Below are positions 41,907 to 51,104 of a DNA stretch of 64,000 bases, one piece after another. Each line of letters starts with the position of its first letter. The first letter of the stretch is position 1. Both the position numbers and the translations under genes were made by a program. The DNA comes from CAVVDY01 sp963815775 (GTDB taxonomy: Bacteria > Acidobacteriota > Terriglobia > Terriglobales > Acidobacteriaceae), in contig CAWFIB010000013.1 in NCBI GenBank assembly GCA_963815775.1, forward strand, positions 1 through 64,000. The letters are read 5' to 3'. The notes under the pieces were generated by a model, which was not told where the DNA came from, did no database searches, and saw only the letters and a list, made by a program, of their open reading frames with translations.

Positions 41907-42428
41907 CTATTCACTTCTCCTCTCCGCCAGATACGTCTCCCTGTACCCCAGATAATTCTTGGCGAAACGCAGGATCGTCTCCTGATCTTTGTCGTCGAGC
42001 TGCCGGCGGACCACCCCGGGCACGCCCATCACCAGCGAGCGCGGCGGAATGACGGTCTTCTCCGGAACCAATGTGCCCGCCGCGAGGATCGATCCTTCGC
42101 CAATGCGCGCGCCGTTCAGCACAATCACTCCCATACCGATGAGGCAGCGGGCCTCGACGACACAGCCGTGCAGCGTCACATTGTGCCCGACCGTGACCCA
42201 ATCGCCGACTTCCACCGGCCACTGGCCCAACATGCCGTGCAGCACGCTGCAATCCTGAATGTTGCTGTTAGCGCCGATGCGGATGTAGTGCACATCGCCG
42301 CGCACCACGGCATTCATCCAGATGCTGGCGTTCTCGCCCAGGGTGACGTCGCCGATGACCTGCGCCGACTCGTCGATGTAACAGGTGGACGGGATCTTGG
42401 GACTGGTTCCTTTGTACGAGCGAATCAT
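41907..42428 (-). CDS. Gamma carbonic anhydrase family protein (hexapeptide repeats)
   Basis: A 173-residue left-handed beta-helix protein. Hexapeptide repeats run from IDESAQVIGDVTLGENASIW to the middle, with the metal-site His residues in QDCSVLHGM and VTVGHNVTLHGC, and the C-terminal helix QETILRFAKNYLGYRETYL. This is the YrdA/PaaY type; catalytic carbonic anhydrase activity is possible but varies in the family. Confidence 0.9.
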   Translation of the reverse strand: MIRSYKGTSPKIPSTCYIDESAQVIGDVTLGENASIWMNAVVRGDVHYIRIGANSNIQDCSVLHGMLGQWPVEVGDWVTVGHNVTLHGCVVEARCLIGMGVIVLNGARIGEGSILAAGTLVPEKTVIPPRSLVMGVPGVVRRQLDDKDQETILRFAKNYLGYRETYLAERRSE

Positions 42429-42722
42429 AGTGTTCCAGCGCGCTCACCCTGCCCAGGGAGTACTCGGGCGACGCCAATTTTCAGCCATCCGAACATACCA
42501 TGCGCGCTGCGAGCGGGGAAACGCAGCACATCACGAGAGGTTCTTCAACCTTGAAATGGAAATTGTCCAGCCTGCTTTCCCAAAAAGGCACCGGCGTGGT
42601 TACTAATGGACATTCCCTTTCGTGCTGATGATTCGTGGCGAAATCACTGACCCACAGGAACAATTCTCCCAAAATGAAATTTCAAGGTTCCGGTAGCCAG
42701 CAGTGAGAAAGGCCACTCCCCC
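42429..42722. other. Intergenic stretch with an inverted repeat
   Basis: No gene seen. AACCTTGAAAT (42547-42557) and ATTTCAAGGTT (42674-42684) are perfect 11-bp inverted copies about 115 bases apart. The stretch must carry the promoters of the divergent carbonic anhydrase-like gene and TonB receptor; no clear -10/-35 pair was found. Confidence 0.4.
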
Positions 42723-45700
42723 ATGCGCCGATTTCGCGGAATATCTTCGTCTGCTCTTTTTACGCTTTTCACATCCATCCTGCTGACCGTCTGTCTCTCG
42801 GCCGCTCATCTCCATGCACAAGACGGCTCCGCCGCCATGCGAGGCATGGTGGAGGACGCGACCGGGGCCAGAATCCCAGCCGCGCTGGTGATTGTGACCA
42901 GCCCGGATACCGGATTCCAGCGCGCCGTCTTCACCGACTCGCAAGGCAACTTCAGCCTCGGTATGCTGACGCCGGGCCGCTACAACGTCCAGGCCGCGGC
43001 GTCCAGCATGCAGACGGCGACCCAGCCCGGCATCCAGTTGCACGTGGGCGCGTCTACGGATGTGAAGTTCCAACTCCTGCCGGCAACGCGAGTCGAGACG
43101 GTGAACGTTGTCGCGCCCGCAATCACAGCCGACACCCAAACCGGAGACGTCTCCCATGACATCGTGGAGCGCGCCATCCTCGGCCTTCCGCTCAACGGGC
43201 GCCGCTTCACCGACCTGGCTCTGCTCACCCCAGGCGTCACCCAGGACCCGCGCGGGCAGACCTCCGACTCCAACGGCGACCTGTCGTTTGGCGGAGTACG
43301 CGGATATCAGAACAATTTCCTGGTCGATGGCACCGACAACAACAACTCGTTCTACGCCCAGGCACGCGGCCGTTATCGTGCCCCCTATCAGTTCAGCAAC
43401 GAAGTGATCAAGGAATTCCGCGTCTCCTCCAACTCGTACAGCGCCGAGTTAGGCCGGGCCGGCGGCGGAGTATTCAACGTCATTACCAAGTCGGGAAGCA
43501 ACGACTGGCACGGCACCGGTTTCTACTATCTGCGCGACCGGCTGTTCGATGCCCAGCCGGCCTTCGCTCCCGAGAAACCTGACTATCGGCAGGCCCAGTA
43601 TGGCGGAACCCTGAGCGGCCCCATTCGCAAGAACCGCGTCTTCTTCTATGCGGGTTTCGATGAGAACCGGCTGGACGCGCCGGCCATCCTTCAGTTCGCC
43701 AACGGAGCCACAACCGTGGTGCCGCAGCCCGTCGACTATGACCGCAAGGACCAGGCGATGGTCGAAGCGGCGGCACAAAAGCTGAACAACATGGCTGGGG
43801 AATATCCGACCAAGATGTGGGGCAATGCCGCCTTCGGCAAACTCGATTTCACTCCGTCGTCGAAACAGCTTATTTTCCTGCGCGCCAGCACCTCCCGCTA
43901 CGACGGAACCAACAATGTGTTCTTCAATTCATCCAGCCCGCTGACCACCTATGCGGAAAGCGCAAATGGCAGCGAGAACGTAGCCACCGAGAGCATTGCG
44001 GCATCGCTGACCTCGTCCTGGACCAACAACTTTGCCACCCATCTGCGGGCGCAGTTCTCTCGCGATCTGCAACAGTCGTCGGCGAATTCCGAAGACCCAA
44101 AGATCAAAATCTACAACCTGCTCGATGGCGCCGGGCGCTCCAGCATGCTTCCCAGAGAAACCCGCGAGCACAAGTTACACATTGCCGACACTGCCGATAT
44201 CGAAGCCGGGCGCGTAAGCTGGAAGTTCGGCGTCGACTTTATCCGCACCTGGATCTACAACTACTTCCCGTCGATGTCAGGCGCCGAATACTACTTCGAC
44301 GATATTCGGGTGAACCCCTTTACGTTTGCGCCCATGCGCTATGGGCAATCCTTGACCCCCTTACGGGCGTTTGCACATGACGTGCCGCGCTATTACATCC
44401 AGGACTTCGGCACGGCGACTTCGCACCCGGACTCGCGCAACCTGGCCTTGTTCCTGCAGGACAGCTTTCGCATCACCCGCCACTTCACGCTGAACGCAGG
44501 CATTCGCTGGGATGTGCAGACGTTTCTCATTAGCGGCCTGGTGAGCAATCCGCTGTATGCGCCGTCCGGCAAGCTGCCGTCGGACCAGAACAATTTCTCC
44601 CCTCGTGTCGGCTTTGCCTACTCCATCGGCGATCGTAATCCTCTGGTCATCCGCGGCGGAGCAGGGCGCTTCTACTCGCTGGTGCCATCCATCTACGCCT
44701 CGCAGGTGCAGACCGACAATGGCATGGAGCAGAGCCACTTGTACCTTGATCTTATGAAACCCGCTGACGCCGCGATCTTCCCCACCTACCCCAATCCGCT
44801 GGTGAATTGCCCGTCAGGGACCTTGAACTGCGTCGTGCCGGCCAACCTGGCCAGCCACCTGACGACCACGATTTCGGCATTCTCCAGCAATTTTCAGACC
44901 CCCTATACCGATCAGGCCAGCCTCACCGTCGAGCGCGAGCTTGGCCAGAAGATCATCGCAACCGCCAGCTACCTTTATGTACATGGCGAGCACCTGATTC
45001 GTTCCCTCGACGCGAACTTGCCCAAGCCGACCATCGTCGATTATCCGGTCTACAGCGACGATGGCTCGGTCTTCCTGGGCGATTACATGCCGGTGGAATC
45101 GTTTGCCACCTGGCAAACCCACAAGACGGTGGCCTGTCCCTACCCGCCCTGCATCAACGACATTCAGCGCCCGATAGCGCAGCTCGATCAAATCAATTCG
45201 TATGAGAGTGCGTCCAGCAGCACTTACAACGGATTCACTCTGTCGCTGAAGCGCCAGATGAACCATGGACTCTTTCTGCGTATCGCTTATACATTTGCGA
45301 AAGCGATCGACGAGGGGCAGGACGCGCTGGTGGTGGGCCGTCCGGGCAACGTTCAGGACGCATATGCTGTCAAGCTGGAGCGCGGGCTCAGCGTCACCGA
45401 CCAGAGGCATCGATTCGTGGCTTCCGGTATCGTCCAGCCCAAGCGATTGCAGACAGGCCACGACTGGCTAAACCACTTGGCGAATGGCTGGCAATTGTCG
45501 AATGTGCTGACCTATGGCTCGGGCCGGCCGGTCAACGCCACCGTCGCCGGCGATGCCAATCAGGACGGCAATACCTACAACGACCGGCTTCCGGGGTACC
45601 GGCGCAACGCCTTCATCGGGCCCGATTACTTCACCACCGACTTCCGGCTTACCCGCAACCTGCACATCGGAGATCGGCTCAACCTTCAACTTCTGGCGGA

Positions 45701-45908
45701 GAGCTTCAACACTTTCAATCGCACCAACGCGCAAGTCACGATCAGCGACGACGGATACCTCAACTCGGCCGGTCAATTCGTCGCCTATTCGTCCACGGTC
45801 GGAACCAAGGTCTATCCCGGCCAATATTTAAAAAGTTCAAACTTCTTGCGCCCTACCAACGCCTATTCGCCGCGGCAGGTGCAATTTTCGATAAGGGCAA
45901 ATTTTTGA
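42723..45908 (+). CDS. TonB-dependent receptor, Oar-like, with carboxypeptidase-regulatory domain
   Basis: A 1061-residue outer membrane protein. Order: signal peptide (1-36, ending HLHAQ), a carboxypeptidase-like/Cna-B sandwich (37-130: MRGMVEDATGARIPAALVIV and TPGRYNVQAAASS), a plug domain (about 150-260: LPLNGRRFTDLALLTPGV, GGVRGYQNNFLVDGTDNNN, VITKSGSN) and a long beta-barrel to the C-terminus, ending VQFSIRANF with the terminal Phe expected for outer membrane insertion. Acidobacteria carry many such receptors, with sugar or peptide uptake suspected. The ligand is unknown, and no SusD partner is next to it. Confidence 0.92.
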   Translation: MRRFRGISSSALFTLFTSILLTVCLSAAHLHAQDGSAAMRGMVEDATGARIPAALVIVTSPDTGFQRAVFTDSQGNFSLGMLTPGRYNVQAAASSMQTATQPGIQLHVGASTDVKFQLLPATRVETVNVVAPAITADTQTGDVSHDIVERAILGLPLNGRRFTDLALLTPGVTQDPRGQTSDSNGDLSFGGVRGYQNNFLVDGTDNNNSFYAQARGRYRAPYQFSNEVIKEFRVSSNSYSAELGRAGGGVFNVITKSGSNDWHGTGFYYLRDRLFDAQPAFAPEKPDYRQAQYGGTLSGPIRKNRVFFYAGFDENRLDAPAILQFANGATTVVPQPVDYDRKDQAMVEAAAQKLNNMAGEYPTKMWGNAAFGKLDFTPSSKQLIFLRASTSRYDGTNNVFFNSSSPLTTYAESANGSENVATESIAASLTSSWTNNFATHLRAQFSRDLQQSSANSEDPKIKIYNLLDGAGRSSMLPRETREHKLHIADTADIEAGRVSWKFGVDFIRTWIYNYFPSMSGAEYYFDDIRVNPFTFAPMRYGQSLTPLRAFAHDVPRYYIQDFGTATSHPDSRNLALFLQDSFRITRHFTLNAGIRWDVQTFLISGLVSNPLYAPSGKLPSDQNNFSPRVGFAYSIGDRNPLVIRGGAGRFYSLVPSIYASQVQTDNGMEQSHLYLDLMKPADAAIFPTYPNPLVNCPSGTLNCVVPANLASHLTTTISAFSSNFQTPYTDQASLTVERELGQKIIATASYLYVHGEHLIRSLDANLPKPTIVDYPVYSDDGSVFLGDYMPVESFATWQTHKTVACPYPPCINDIQRPIAQLDQINSYESASSSTYNGFTLSLKRQMNHGLFLRIAYTFAKAIDEGQDALVVGRPGNVQDAYAVKLERGLSVTDQRHRFVASGIVQPKRLQTGHDWLNHLANGWQLSNVLTYGSGRPVNATVAGDANQDGNTYNDRLPGYRRNAFIGPDYFTTDFRLTRNLHIGDRLNLQLLAESFNTFNRTNAQVTISDDGYLNSAGQFVAYSSTVGTKVYPGQYLKSSNFLRPTNAYSPRQVQFSIRANF

Positions 45909-45985
45909 AGCACATGAGAGCATGCAGGCACCTTGGTGAATCGCCCTATAGCGCTTAAATGGTAGGCAATTCCCCTAGTCTGTGC

Positions 45986-46014
45986 TTGACTTCGCTGGAT
46001 AAGGCTGGGATAAC
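45986..46014 (+). promoter_or_regulatory. Probable rpsU promoter
   Basis: TTGACT (45986-45991) and GATAAC (46009-46014) are 17 bases apart. Transcription would begin near 46021, giving a short leader with GGGGG before the rpsU start. Confidence 0.5.
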
Positions 46015-46055
46015 TACAAGAGTCCACATGGGACGAGTCGGGGGGTGTGTACCGG

Positions 46056-46253
46056 TTGGCTGAAGTTCGGATTCAAGAGGGCGAGTCATTAGAGAATGCC
46101 CTTCGACGGTTCAAGCGCAAGGTCCAGCAAGAGGACATCATCAAGGAAGTAAAGCGTCACTCCTTCTATCTCAAGCCGGGCGAAAAAAAACGCGTCAAAG
46201 AAGCGCTGGCGCGTAAGCGCAGTCGAAAAAAGGCTCGCAAGGAACAGGACTAA
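46056..46253 (+). CDS. rpsU: Small ribosomal subunit protein bS21
   Basis: A 65-residue basic ribosomal protein of the 30S subunit, needed for initiation on structured mRNAs. The pattern LAEVRIQEGESLENALRRFK is typical, followed by the basic tail KKRVKEALARKRSRKKARK. TTG 46056 is the likely start (Met-Ala-Glu-Val), with GGGGGTG 9 bases upstream; a GTG at 46047 in the same frame would add three residues not found in the family. Confidence 0.92.
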   Translation: MAEVRIQEGESLENALRRFKRKVQQEDIIKEVKRHSFYLKPGEKKRVKEALARKRSRKKARKEQD

Positions 46254-46265
46254 TCATCAACCCGG

Positions 46266-46298
46266 GGGCCGCCATCCATGGGGCGGCCCTCTGTTTTT
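46266..46298 (+). terminator. Rho-independent terminator after rpsU
   Basis: The stem GGGCCGCC (46266-46273) / GGCGGCCC (46282-46289) with an 8-base loop is followed by TCTG and TTTTT. It lies 13 bases after the rpsU stop. Confidence 0.85.
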
Positions 46299-46505
46299 AT
46301 TCAAGCCGTTCGTTCATAGCTTGCAGTCAAGCAGGTCCGCAGTTTTACCGTTGTGCCATGCGCTCGCGCGTGGGGGCCCGAACCCAGGGGCAGTACCTCA
46401 GCAATGGAGTTGCATAACCGGCGTGAACCCTCAGTCCGGTTCTCCGGAGCTTTGCAATCACCCTATTCATTGCTTGGGATCATGGACTGAAGGGAGCATT
46501 TCTCC

Positions 46506-46814
46506 ATGGAATTCCAGGACAAGGTTCTGAAGTGCATTGACTGCGGCGCCGACTTCGTCTTCACAGCGGGAGAGCAGCTGTTCTTTCACGACAAGCAGTT
46601 CAAGAACGAGCCCAAACGTTGCAAGGCGTGTAAATCCAAACGGTCCTCTTCCGTAGCAACCGCGAGTACCGGCAACTACTCCAGGGTTGAAACTCGCACC
46701 AACTGTTCAGGTTGCGGCAAGGAGACAACCGTTCCCTTCAGACCTACGCAAGGCAGGCCTGTCTTTTGCCGGGAGTGCTTCCAGCAGCGCCGTAATACGG
46801 CTGCCACTGCCTGA
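46506..46814 (+). CDS. Zinc-ribbon protein (CxxC...CxxC type)
   Basis: A 102-residue small protein with two treble-clef or ribbon units: CIDCG paired with CKAC (residues 10-41), and CSGCG paired with CREC (residues 65-93). Each resembles the 'probable zinc-binding domain' found in many Acidobacteria and Chloroflexi. The first residues MEFQDKVLKCIDCGADFVFT are typical. The function is unknown, possibly nucleic-acid binding. ATG 46506 follows GAAGGGAGCATTTCTCC. Confidence 0.82.
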   Translation: MEFQDKVLKCIDCGADFVFTAGEQLFFHDKQFKNEPKRCKACKSKRSSSVATASTGNYSRVETRTNCSGCGKETTVPFRPTQGRPVFCRECFQQRRNTAATA

Positions 46815-46915
46815 CCTCATCCCGGTCCTGTCAGATGTCGGGACAACTCACTTGCCGGCGGTGAAGTGTGCCTTTTTGCCGCCGCCGGTCGGTGGACGAG
46901 CACTTCGAACAGCTA

Positions 46916-47380
46916 TCAGATGGCTTTCTTGGTTGCAGCCTGCGATGGGCTCGGAACACCCGACGGTGGACTGACCTTCTTGGAAGCCGCTTTGCCATGC
47001 TCTTGCAGCCGGTGCTCCTGGTGCGACGCCAGCAATTTCTCAATCTGCCGCAGCAGCTCTTGGGTGTTCACCGGCTTGACCAGCAAGGACTGCGCCCCCT
47101 TGCCCCGCCACTCCTCGTCCATGGAAGGATATGCCGTCAGGATCGCGGTGGCCGGATCATAAGCCTGCTGCCGCGCTGCGTGAATCACCTCATATCCCGA
47201 AGTCGACGTTTCCATCCGCATGTCGGTGATTACCATCTCGTAAGCGTGACTCTTCAGCTTTTGTTCGGCTTCGCGGGTCGAAGCTGCAGTGTCGACCTCA
47301 AAACCATTCATTTCCAGAATGGCGCGAAGCGTGAGCAGGATGGCAAGTTCATCATCGACCAGCAGAATACGGCGTTTCAT
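46916..47380 (-). CDS. Single-domain response regulator
   Basis: A 154-residue CheY-like receiver. Acidic pocket RILLVDDELAIL, phospho-acceptor Asp in MVITDMRME, Thr/Ala in AILTAYPS and the conserved Lys in LLVKPVN are all present. The C-terminal 35 residues are Lys/Ser/Pro-rich with no output domain. A short insertion after the acceptor (METSTSGYEV) is unusual. No histidine kinase is near. Divergent from mtaB. Confidence 0.87.
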   Translation of the reverse strand: MKRRILLVDDELAILLTLRAILEMNGFEVDTAASTREAEQKLKSHAYEMVITDMRMETSTSGYEVIHAARQQAYDPATAILTAYPSMDEEWRGKGAQSLLVKPVNTQELLRQIEKLLASHQEHRLQEHGKAASKKVSPPSGVPSPSQAATKKAI

Positions 47381-47448
47381 TCATTATCTCCGGGGAAATC
47401 GCTGCGCGCAGCGAACGTGAGCTGCAGGAATTAACAACTTGGGATGCA

Positions 47449-48888
47449 GTGACGCTGTCGCATGCAGCAGAAATTCAAAGTTCAATGCCAAAAGACAGGC
47501 TGCATCTCTATGCTCAGTATAATAACGCCGTGGCGACTTACTTTGTGGAGAACTTCGGCTGCCGCGCGACCCAGGCCGACGGAGCTGCGCTGGAGCGGCA
47601 ATTGAGCGAGCGCGGACTTACCCCCGCCCGCTCGTTCAGCGAGGCTGAAGTCGTGGTCCTGAACACCTGTACGGTTACGGCCTCCGCCGATCAGGACGCC
47701 CGCTCCACCATTCGCCGCGTTCGCCGCGAGAATCCCCAGGCGCAGATCATCGTCACCGGCTGCTATGCCCAGCGTGCGCCCCAGGAACTGGCAGCCATCG
47801 GCGGCGTAAATCTGGTGGTCGGAAATTCGCATAAGCACAGCATCGCCGACTACATTGCCCCACGCGCGACTAACGCTTTTGTGCCATTGGCAAATCTCGC
47901 AATCACGCAGCAATCGAAGGTGATGGTCGGCGATATCTTCGCTCACACCGAGTTGCTCGCCGCTCCCGTGTTTGATACCGGCGACCCCCGCACCAGGACG
48001 CGGCCCAATCTGAAGATTCAGGATGGCTGCGACAATCGCTGCTCATTTTGCGTTATCCCCTACGTGCGCGGGCGCAGCCGGTCGCTGAAGCTGGAACATG
48101 TCATTCGCGAAGTCGACGCGCTGGTCGAGAATGGATACCGCGAGATCGTTCTATCGGGAATCAATCTCGGTCGTTGGGGACGCGAGCTGAATCCGCGCCT
48201 GAGTTTTTCTTCGCTGCTGCGCGCCATCCTGGAGCAAACCGCCATCGAGAAGCTCCGCATCAGCTCGGTCGAGCCCATGGACTGGACCAGCGAGCTGATC
48301 GAACTCGTGGCCTCCTCACCGCGCATCTGTAAGCACGCGCATGTTCCGCTGCAATCGGGCAGCGATAAGGTATTGCGGCGCATGCACCGTAAATATCGCC
48401 CCTGGCACTACGCCGATCGCCTGGAACGCATTCGTCGCGCCATGCCCGACGCGGCCATCGGCGCCGACGTGATGGCCGGTTTCCCCGGCGAGACTGACGC
48501 CGACTTCGAGCAAACCCGCGCCTTCATTGCAGCGCTGCCCTTCACCTACCTGCACGTCTTCACCTACTCTTCGCGTCCGGGAACGCCGTCCGCCGCAATG
48601 CCCGACCAGGTTCCCGTCCCGCTCGCGCGTGAGCGCAATCGCATCCTGCGCGAGCTGGCCGCCGAAAAGAAGCGCTGGTTCATGCACTCATTCGTCGGCC
48701 GCGAGCTGGAAGCCCTCACTCTGACCAACTTTGACGGCGTATACACCGAAGCGCTCACCGACAACTACCTCAAGCTGCTGCTTCCTGGACGGCATGTGGC
48801 CAACCAGTGGATGCGCGTAGCCATCGAAAAAGTGAAGAATGAAGCCCTGTTAGGTGCATCTATAACAAGTGCCGGAGCGCTCGCTTAG
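47449..48888 (+). CDS. mtaB: tRNA (t6A37)-C2 methylthiotransferase MtaB
   Basis: A 479-residue radical-SAM enzyme that adds a methylthio group to t6A37 of tRNAs for ANN codons. N-terminal MTTase domain: ENFGCRATQADGAALERQL, VVVLNTCTVTASADQDARS and IIVTGCYAQRAP, with three Cys for the auxiliary cluster. The radical SAM motif is CDNRCSFCVIPYVRGRSRS. A short TRAM-like tail follows (ALTLTNFDGVYTEAL). Met at 47485 (MPKDRLHLYAQ) is an alternative start; the preceding 12 residues are not conserved. Confidence 0.92.
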   Translation: MTLSHAAEIQSSMPKDRLHLYAQYNNAVATYFVENFGCRATQADGAALERQLSERGLTPARSFSEAEVVVLNTCTVTASADQDARSTIRRVRRENPQAQIIVTGCYAQRAPQELAAIGGVNLVVGNSHKHSIADYIAPRATNAFVPLANLAITQQSKVMVGDIFAHTELLAAPVFDTGDPRTRTRPNLKIQDGCDNRCSFCVIPYVRGRSRSLKLEHVIREVDALVENGYREIVLSGINLGRWGRELNPRLSFSSLLRAILEQTAIEKLRISSVEPMDWTSELIELVASSPRICKHAHVPLQSGSDKVLRRMHRKYRPWHYADRLERIRRAMPDAAIGADVMAGFPGETDADFEQTRAFIAALPFTYLHVFTYSSRPGTPSAAMPDQVPVPLARERNRILRELAAEKKRWFMHSFVGRELEALTLTNFDGVYTEALTDNYLKLLLPGRHVANQWMRVAIEKVKNEALLGASITSAGALA

Positions 48889-48923
48889 GTGGGTTGGCGT
48901 CACTGAAGAACCTGCAACTTGCG

Positions 48924-48932
48924 TGCTATACT
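48924..48932 (+). promoter_or_regulatory. Extended -10 promoter for infC
   Basis: TGCTATACT is an extended -10 element (TGn-TATACT) 31 bases before the infC start; no good -35 is seen at the usual distance. Confidence 0.45.
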
Positions 48933-48963
48933 TTGGCATCAAATTTGACAATCGGAGGATTGT

Positions 48964-49581
48964 ATCGATAAACGTTTTATCCGCATCAATGAGCGTATTC
49001 GGGTCCGCGAAGTTCGCGTAATCGACGACGAAAGCAACCAGCTCGGCATCATGCCGCCTTTCGAAGCGCTCAAGATTGCCCGCGAAAGAAACCTTGACCT
49101 CGTTGAGGTCTCACCCACGGCCCAGCCTCCCGTATGCCGCATCATGGATTACGGCAAATACCTGTACCAGCAGGAAAAGCGCGAGCGCGAAGCCAAGAAG
49201 CACCAGCACCAGATCACCGTCAAGGAAGTGAAGTTCCGCATCAACGTGGACGATCACGACTACGAGACCAAGAAGAACCACGTGCTGCGCTTCCTCGGCG
49301 AAGGCGATAAGGTGAAGGCGACGATCTTCTTCCGCGGACGCGAAATGACGCGCCAGGGTCTGGGCCGCGGGATTCTCGATCGGCTCATCAAGGACCTTGG
49401 CGATAAGGCGATCGTCGAGTTTCGTCCGCGCCAGGAAGGCAACACGCTGCACCTCATCCTGGCTCCGCCGAAAGATCAGAAAACCGCTGCCAAAGCAGAG
49501 AAGCCGGACAAGCACGAGAAGAGCGCAGCTCCTCGGCCGCCGCAATCTGCGCCGGCGCCGCCGCCACAGCAACAGCAGTAA
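48964..49581 (+). CDS. infC: Translation initiation factor IF-3, AUC start
   Basis: A 205-residue factor that keeps 30S subunits free and checks the start codon. The conserved N-terminus DKRFIRINERIRVREVRVI lies upstream of any ATG, GTG or TTG in this frame. The only reasonable start is ATC 48964, five bases after CGGAGGA. The rest follows the family (QLGIMPPFEAL, PVCRIMDYGKYLYQQEKRE, KFRINVDDHDYETK, VKATIFFRGREMTRQ), then a Lys/Pro/Gln tail of 40 residues. A rare start codon is the known autoregulation device of infC in other bacteria. Confidence 0.93.
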   Translation: MDKRFIRINERIRVREVRVIDDESNQLGIMPPFEALKIARERNLDLVEVSPTAQPPVCRIMDYGKYLYQQEKREREAKKHQHQITVKEVKFRINVDDHDYETKKNHVLRFLGEGDKVKATIFFRGREMTRQGLGRGILDRLIKDLGDKAIVEFRPRQEGNTLHLILAPPKDQKTAAKAEKPDKHEKSAAPRPPQSAPAPPPQQQQ

Positions 49582-49848
49582 ATCAGTTGGCCGTTGTCAG
49601 TGGCCGGTTGTTAGTGTGCCGACAATCGGTCGTTGAAATCCACGATTCACTGAACAGACCGGAGGTGCATACTCTGGACCAGTTCCCTGGATTGGAGATT
49701 CACATCGTCCCGCGAAAGCTCGTTGCGAGCGAATACTCCAGCGCCGTAGGCGCGAAATAACTTAGCCCAGCACGCAGGCCTTCTTTTGGCCGGAGTGCTG
49801 GGTAGGGCAGATATTCGGATCTGAGCCCCGTAGGGGCGGCACAAACTG
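49582..49848. other. Intergenic stretch inside the infC-rpmI region
   Basis: No gene. Repeat-like palindromic text is visible (GCCGTTGTCAGTGGCCGGTT near 49590; CAGCACGCAGGCCTTCTTTT with its inverted part GGCCGGAGTGCTGGG near 49760-49802), ending in a CCCCGTAGGGGCGGCAC unit (49827-49843), similar to units at 51430 and 51485. Confidence 0.4.
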
Positions 49849-50295
49849 ATGGCCCGTAGAACTGTTGTGATATTCGCTGGAGTGCCCGCCTTCTTCTCGG
49901 CCGTTGTCTGCATGTTTGCCATCCTGAGATTCGTGTTCGTGAGGTCGGGCACTGATATGGCTGAAGAGGTCCCTTCTCCGGACGGCACATGTATAGCAAT
50001 GGTTATGGTCCGCAACGGCGGCGCCACAACGGACTACAGCACACAAATCTCCCTGGTCCCTGCTAGGGGTCTCATATCCCGTTTCCTCGCCACAGGTCGG
50101 CCGGGGAATCTATTCACTGCTGACGGAAACCACGGTGCCGTTCCGGTGAACGGGCGAGGGCTGATGGACGTCGAACTTAAATGGGAGTCGCCTTCTGATC
50201 TACTGATCTACTACCCTCCCGATGCTCGCGTATACAAGAAAGAATCAAAGATCCGGTCGGTCGCGGTCGAATACACTCCTCATCATCCTTGGTGA
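49849..50295 (+). CDS. Hypothetical membrane-anchored protein
   Basis: A 148-residue protein with one N-terminal membrane helix (about residues 6-29) and an exported domain. The segment SPDGTCIAMVMVRNGG followed by ATTDYSTQISLV resembles small exported domains of unknown function (possibly DUF5412-like; not certain). It sits between infC and rpmI, where most bacteria have no gene. The ribosome binding site is not obvious. Confidence 0.6.
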   Translation: MARRTVVIFAGVPAFFSAVVCMFAILRFVFVRSGTDMAEEVPSPDGTCIAMVMVRNGGATTDYSTQISLVPARGLISRFLATGRPGNLFTADGNHGAVPVNGRGLMDVELKWESPSDLLIYYPPDARVYKKESKIRSVAVEYTPHHPW

Positions 50296-50364
50296 TCTTC
50301 GAATGTAGCTGCCACCGCCCTCTATCCATCAGTCGCCACTCTGTGTTGTAATAGAAAGACCGCT

Positions 50365-50559
50365 ATGCCCAAGTTGAAGACACATAAGGGAGCGGCCAAG
50401 CGTTTCAAGAGGACAGGTACCGGCAAGTTCAAGCGCGGACACGCGTTCAAGCGCCACATCCTGACTTCCAAGGGTACGAAGCGCAAACGCCAGCTCGACA
50501 CCGATACGATGGTCGACAAGGCGGATCAGCATAAAGTAGCGCGCATGATCCCCTACTAG
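50365..50559 (+). CDS. rpmI: Large ribosomal subunit protein bL35
   Basis: A 64-residue basic 50S protein. PKLKTHKGAAKRFKRTGTGK and LTSKGTKRKRQLD are diagnostic. It is upstream of rplT by 180 bases. In many bacteria the infC-rpmI-rplT unit is controlled by L20 binding to the leader; no clear L20-mimic structure was recognised by eye. Confidence 0.96.
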   Translation: MPKLKTHKGAAKRFKRTGTGKFKRGHAFKRHILTSKGTKRKRQLDTDTMVDKADQHKVARMIPY

Positions 50560-50738
50560 ACTGCAAATCGCCGCATGGTGCGGCAGCCGGCGTCATTCCA
50601 CATTTCAAGCCGAAGGCGGGAATGCGACGGACAACAGCGTGTGAAGAGGTATTCAGGCCCCCTCGAAAGCCCGGGCGTGGGCCGGCTTCCCCAAGCTTCT
50701 TACCTCCAGCCGCTTAACGAATTCGAAAAGGAGCAGCA

Positions 50739-51104
50739 ATGCCTCGCGTAAAACGTGGTACCAAGCGCCGCGCGCGCCGCAAAAAGATATTAGAGCGCGC
50801 CAGTGGCTATTATTTAACAAAATCAAAACTGTATCGCTCGGCGAAAGAGTCGGTTGAGCGCGGACTGAAGTTCGCTTACAGCGGCCGCAAGCAGAAGAAG
50901 CGCCAGTTCCGCTCCATCTGGATCGTGCGTATCGGCGCCGCCGCCAAGCTCAACGGCATCAGCTATAGCCAGTTCATCAACGGTTTGAAGAAGGCCGGCA
51001 TCGAACTGGATCGCAAGATCCTGGCTGACCTCGCCGTCAACGATCCCGCGGGATTTACGGCGCTGTGCACGCAAGCTAAATCGGCGCACGCCGCCGCGGC
51101 GTGA
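50739..51104 (+). CDS. rplT: Large ribosomal subunit protein bL20
   Basis: A 121-residue 50S assembly protein. PRVKRGTKRRARRKKILERA at the N-terminus (the long basic extension), then KQKKRQFRSIWIVRIGAAAK and LNGISYSQFINGLKKAGIELD match the family. GAAAAGGAGCAGC precedes the ATG. Confidence 0.97.
   Translation: MPRVKRGTKRRARRKKILERASGYYLTKSKLYRSAKESVERGLKFAYSGRKQKKRQFRSIWIVRIGAAAKLNGISYSQFINGLKKAGIELDRKILADLAVNDPAGFTALCTQAKSAHAAAA

Noticed and set aside
46300..46505. Structured RNA or tRNA between rpsU and the zinc-ribbon gene
   Set aside because: No cloverleaf or T-loop consensus could be formed.
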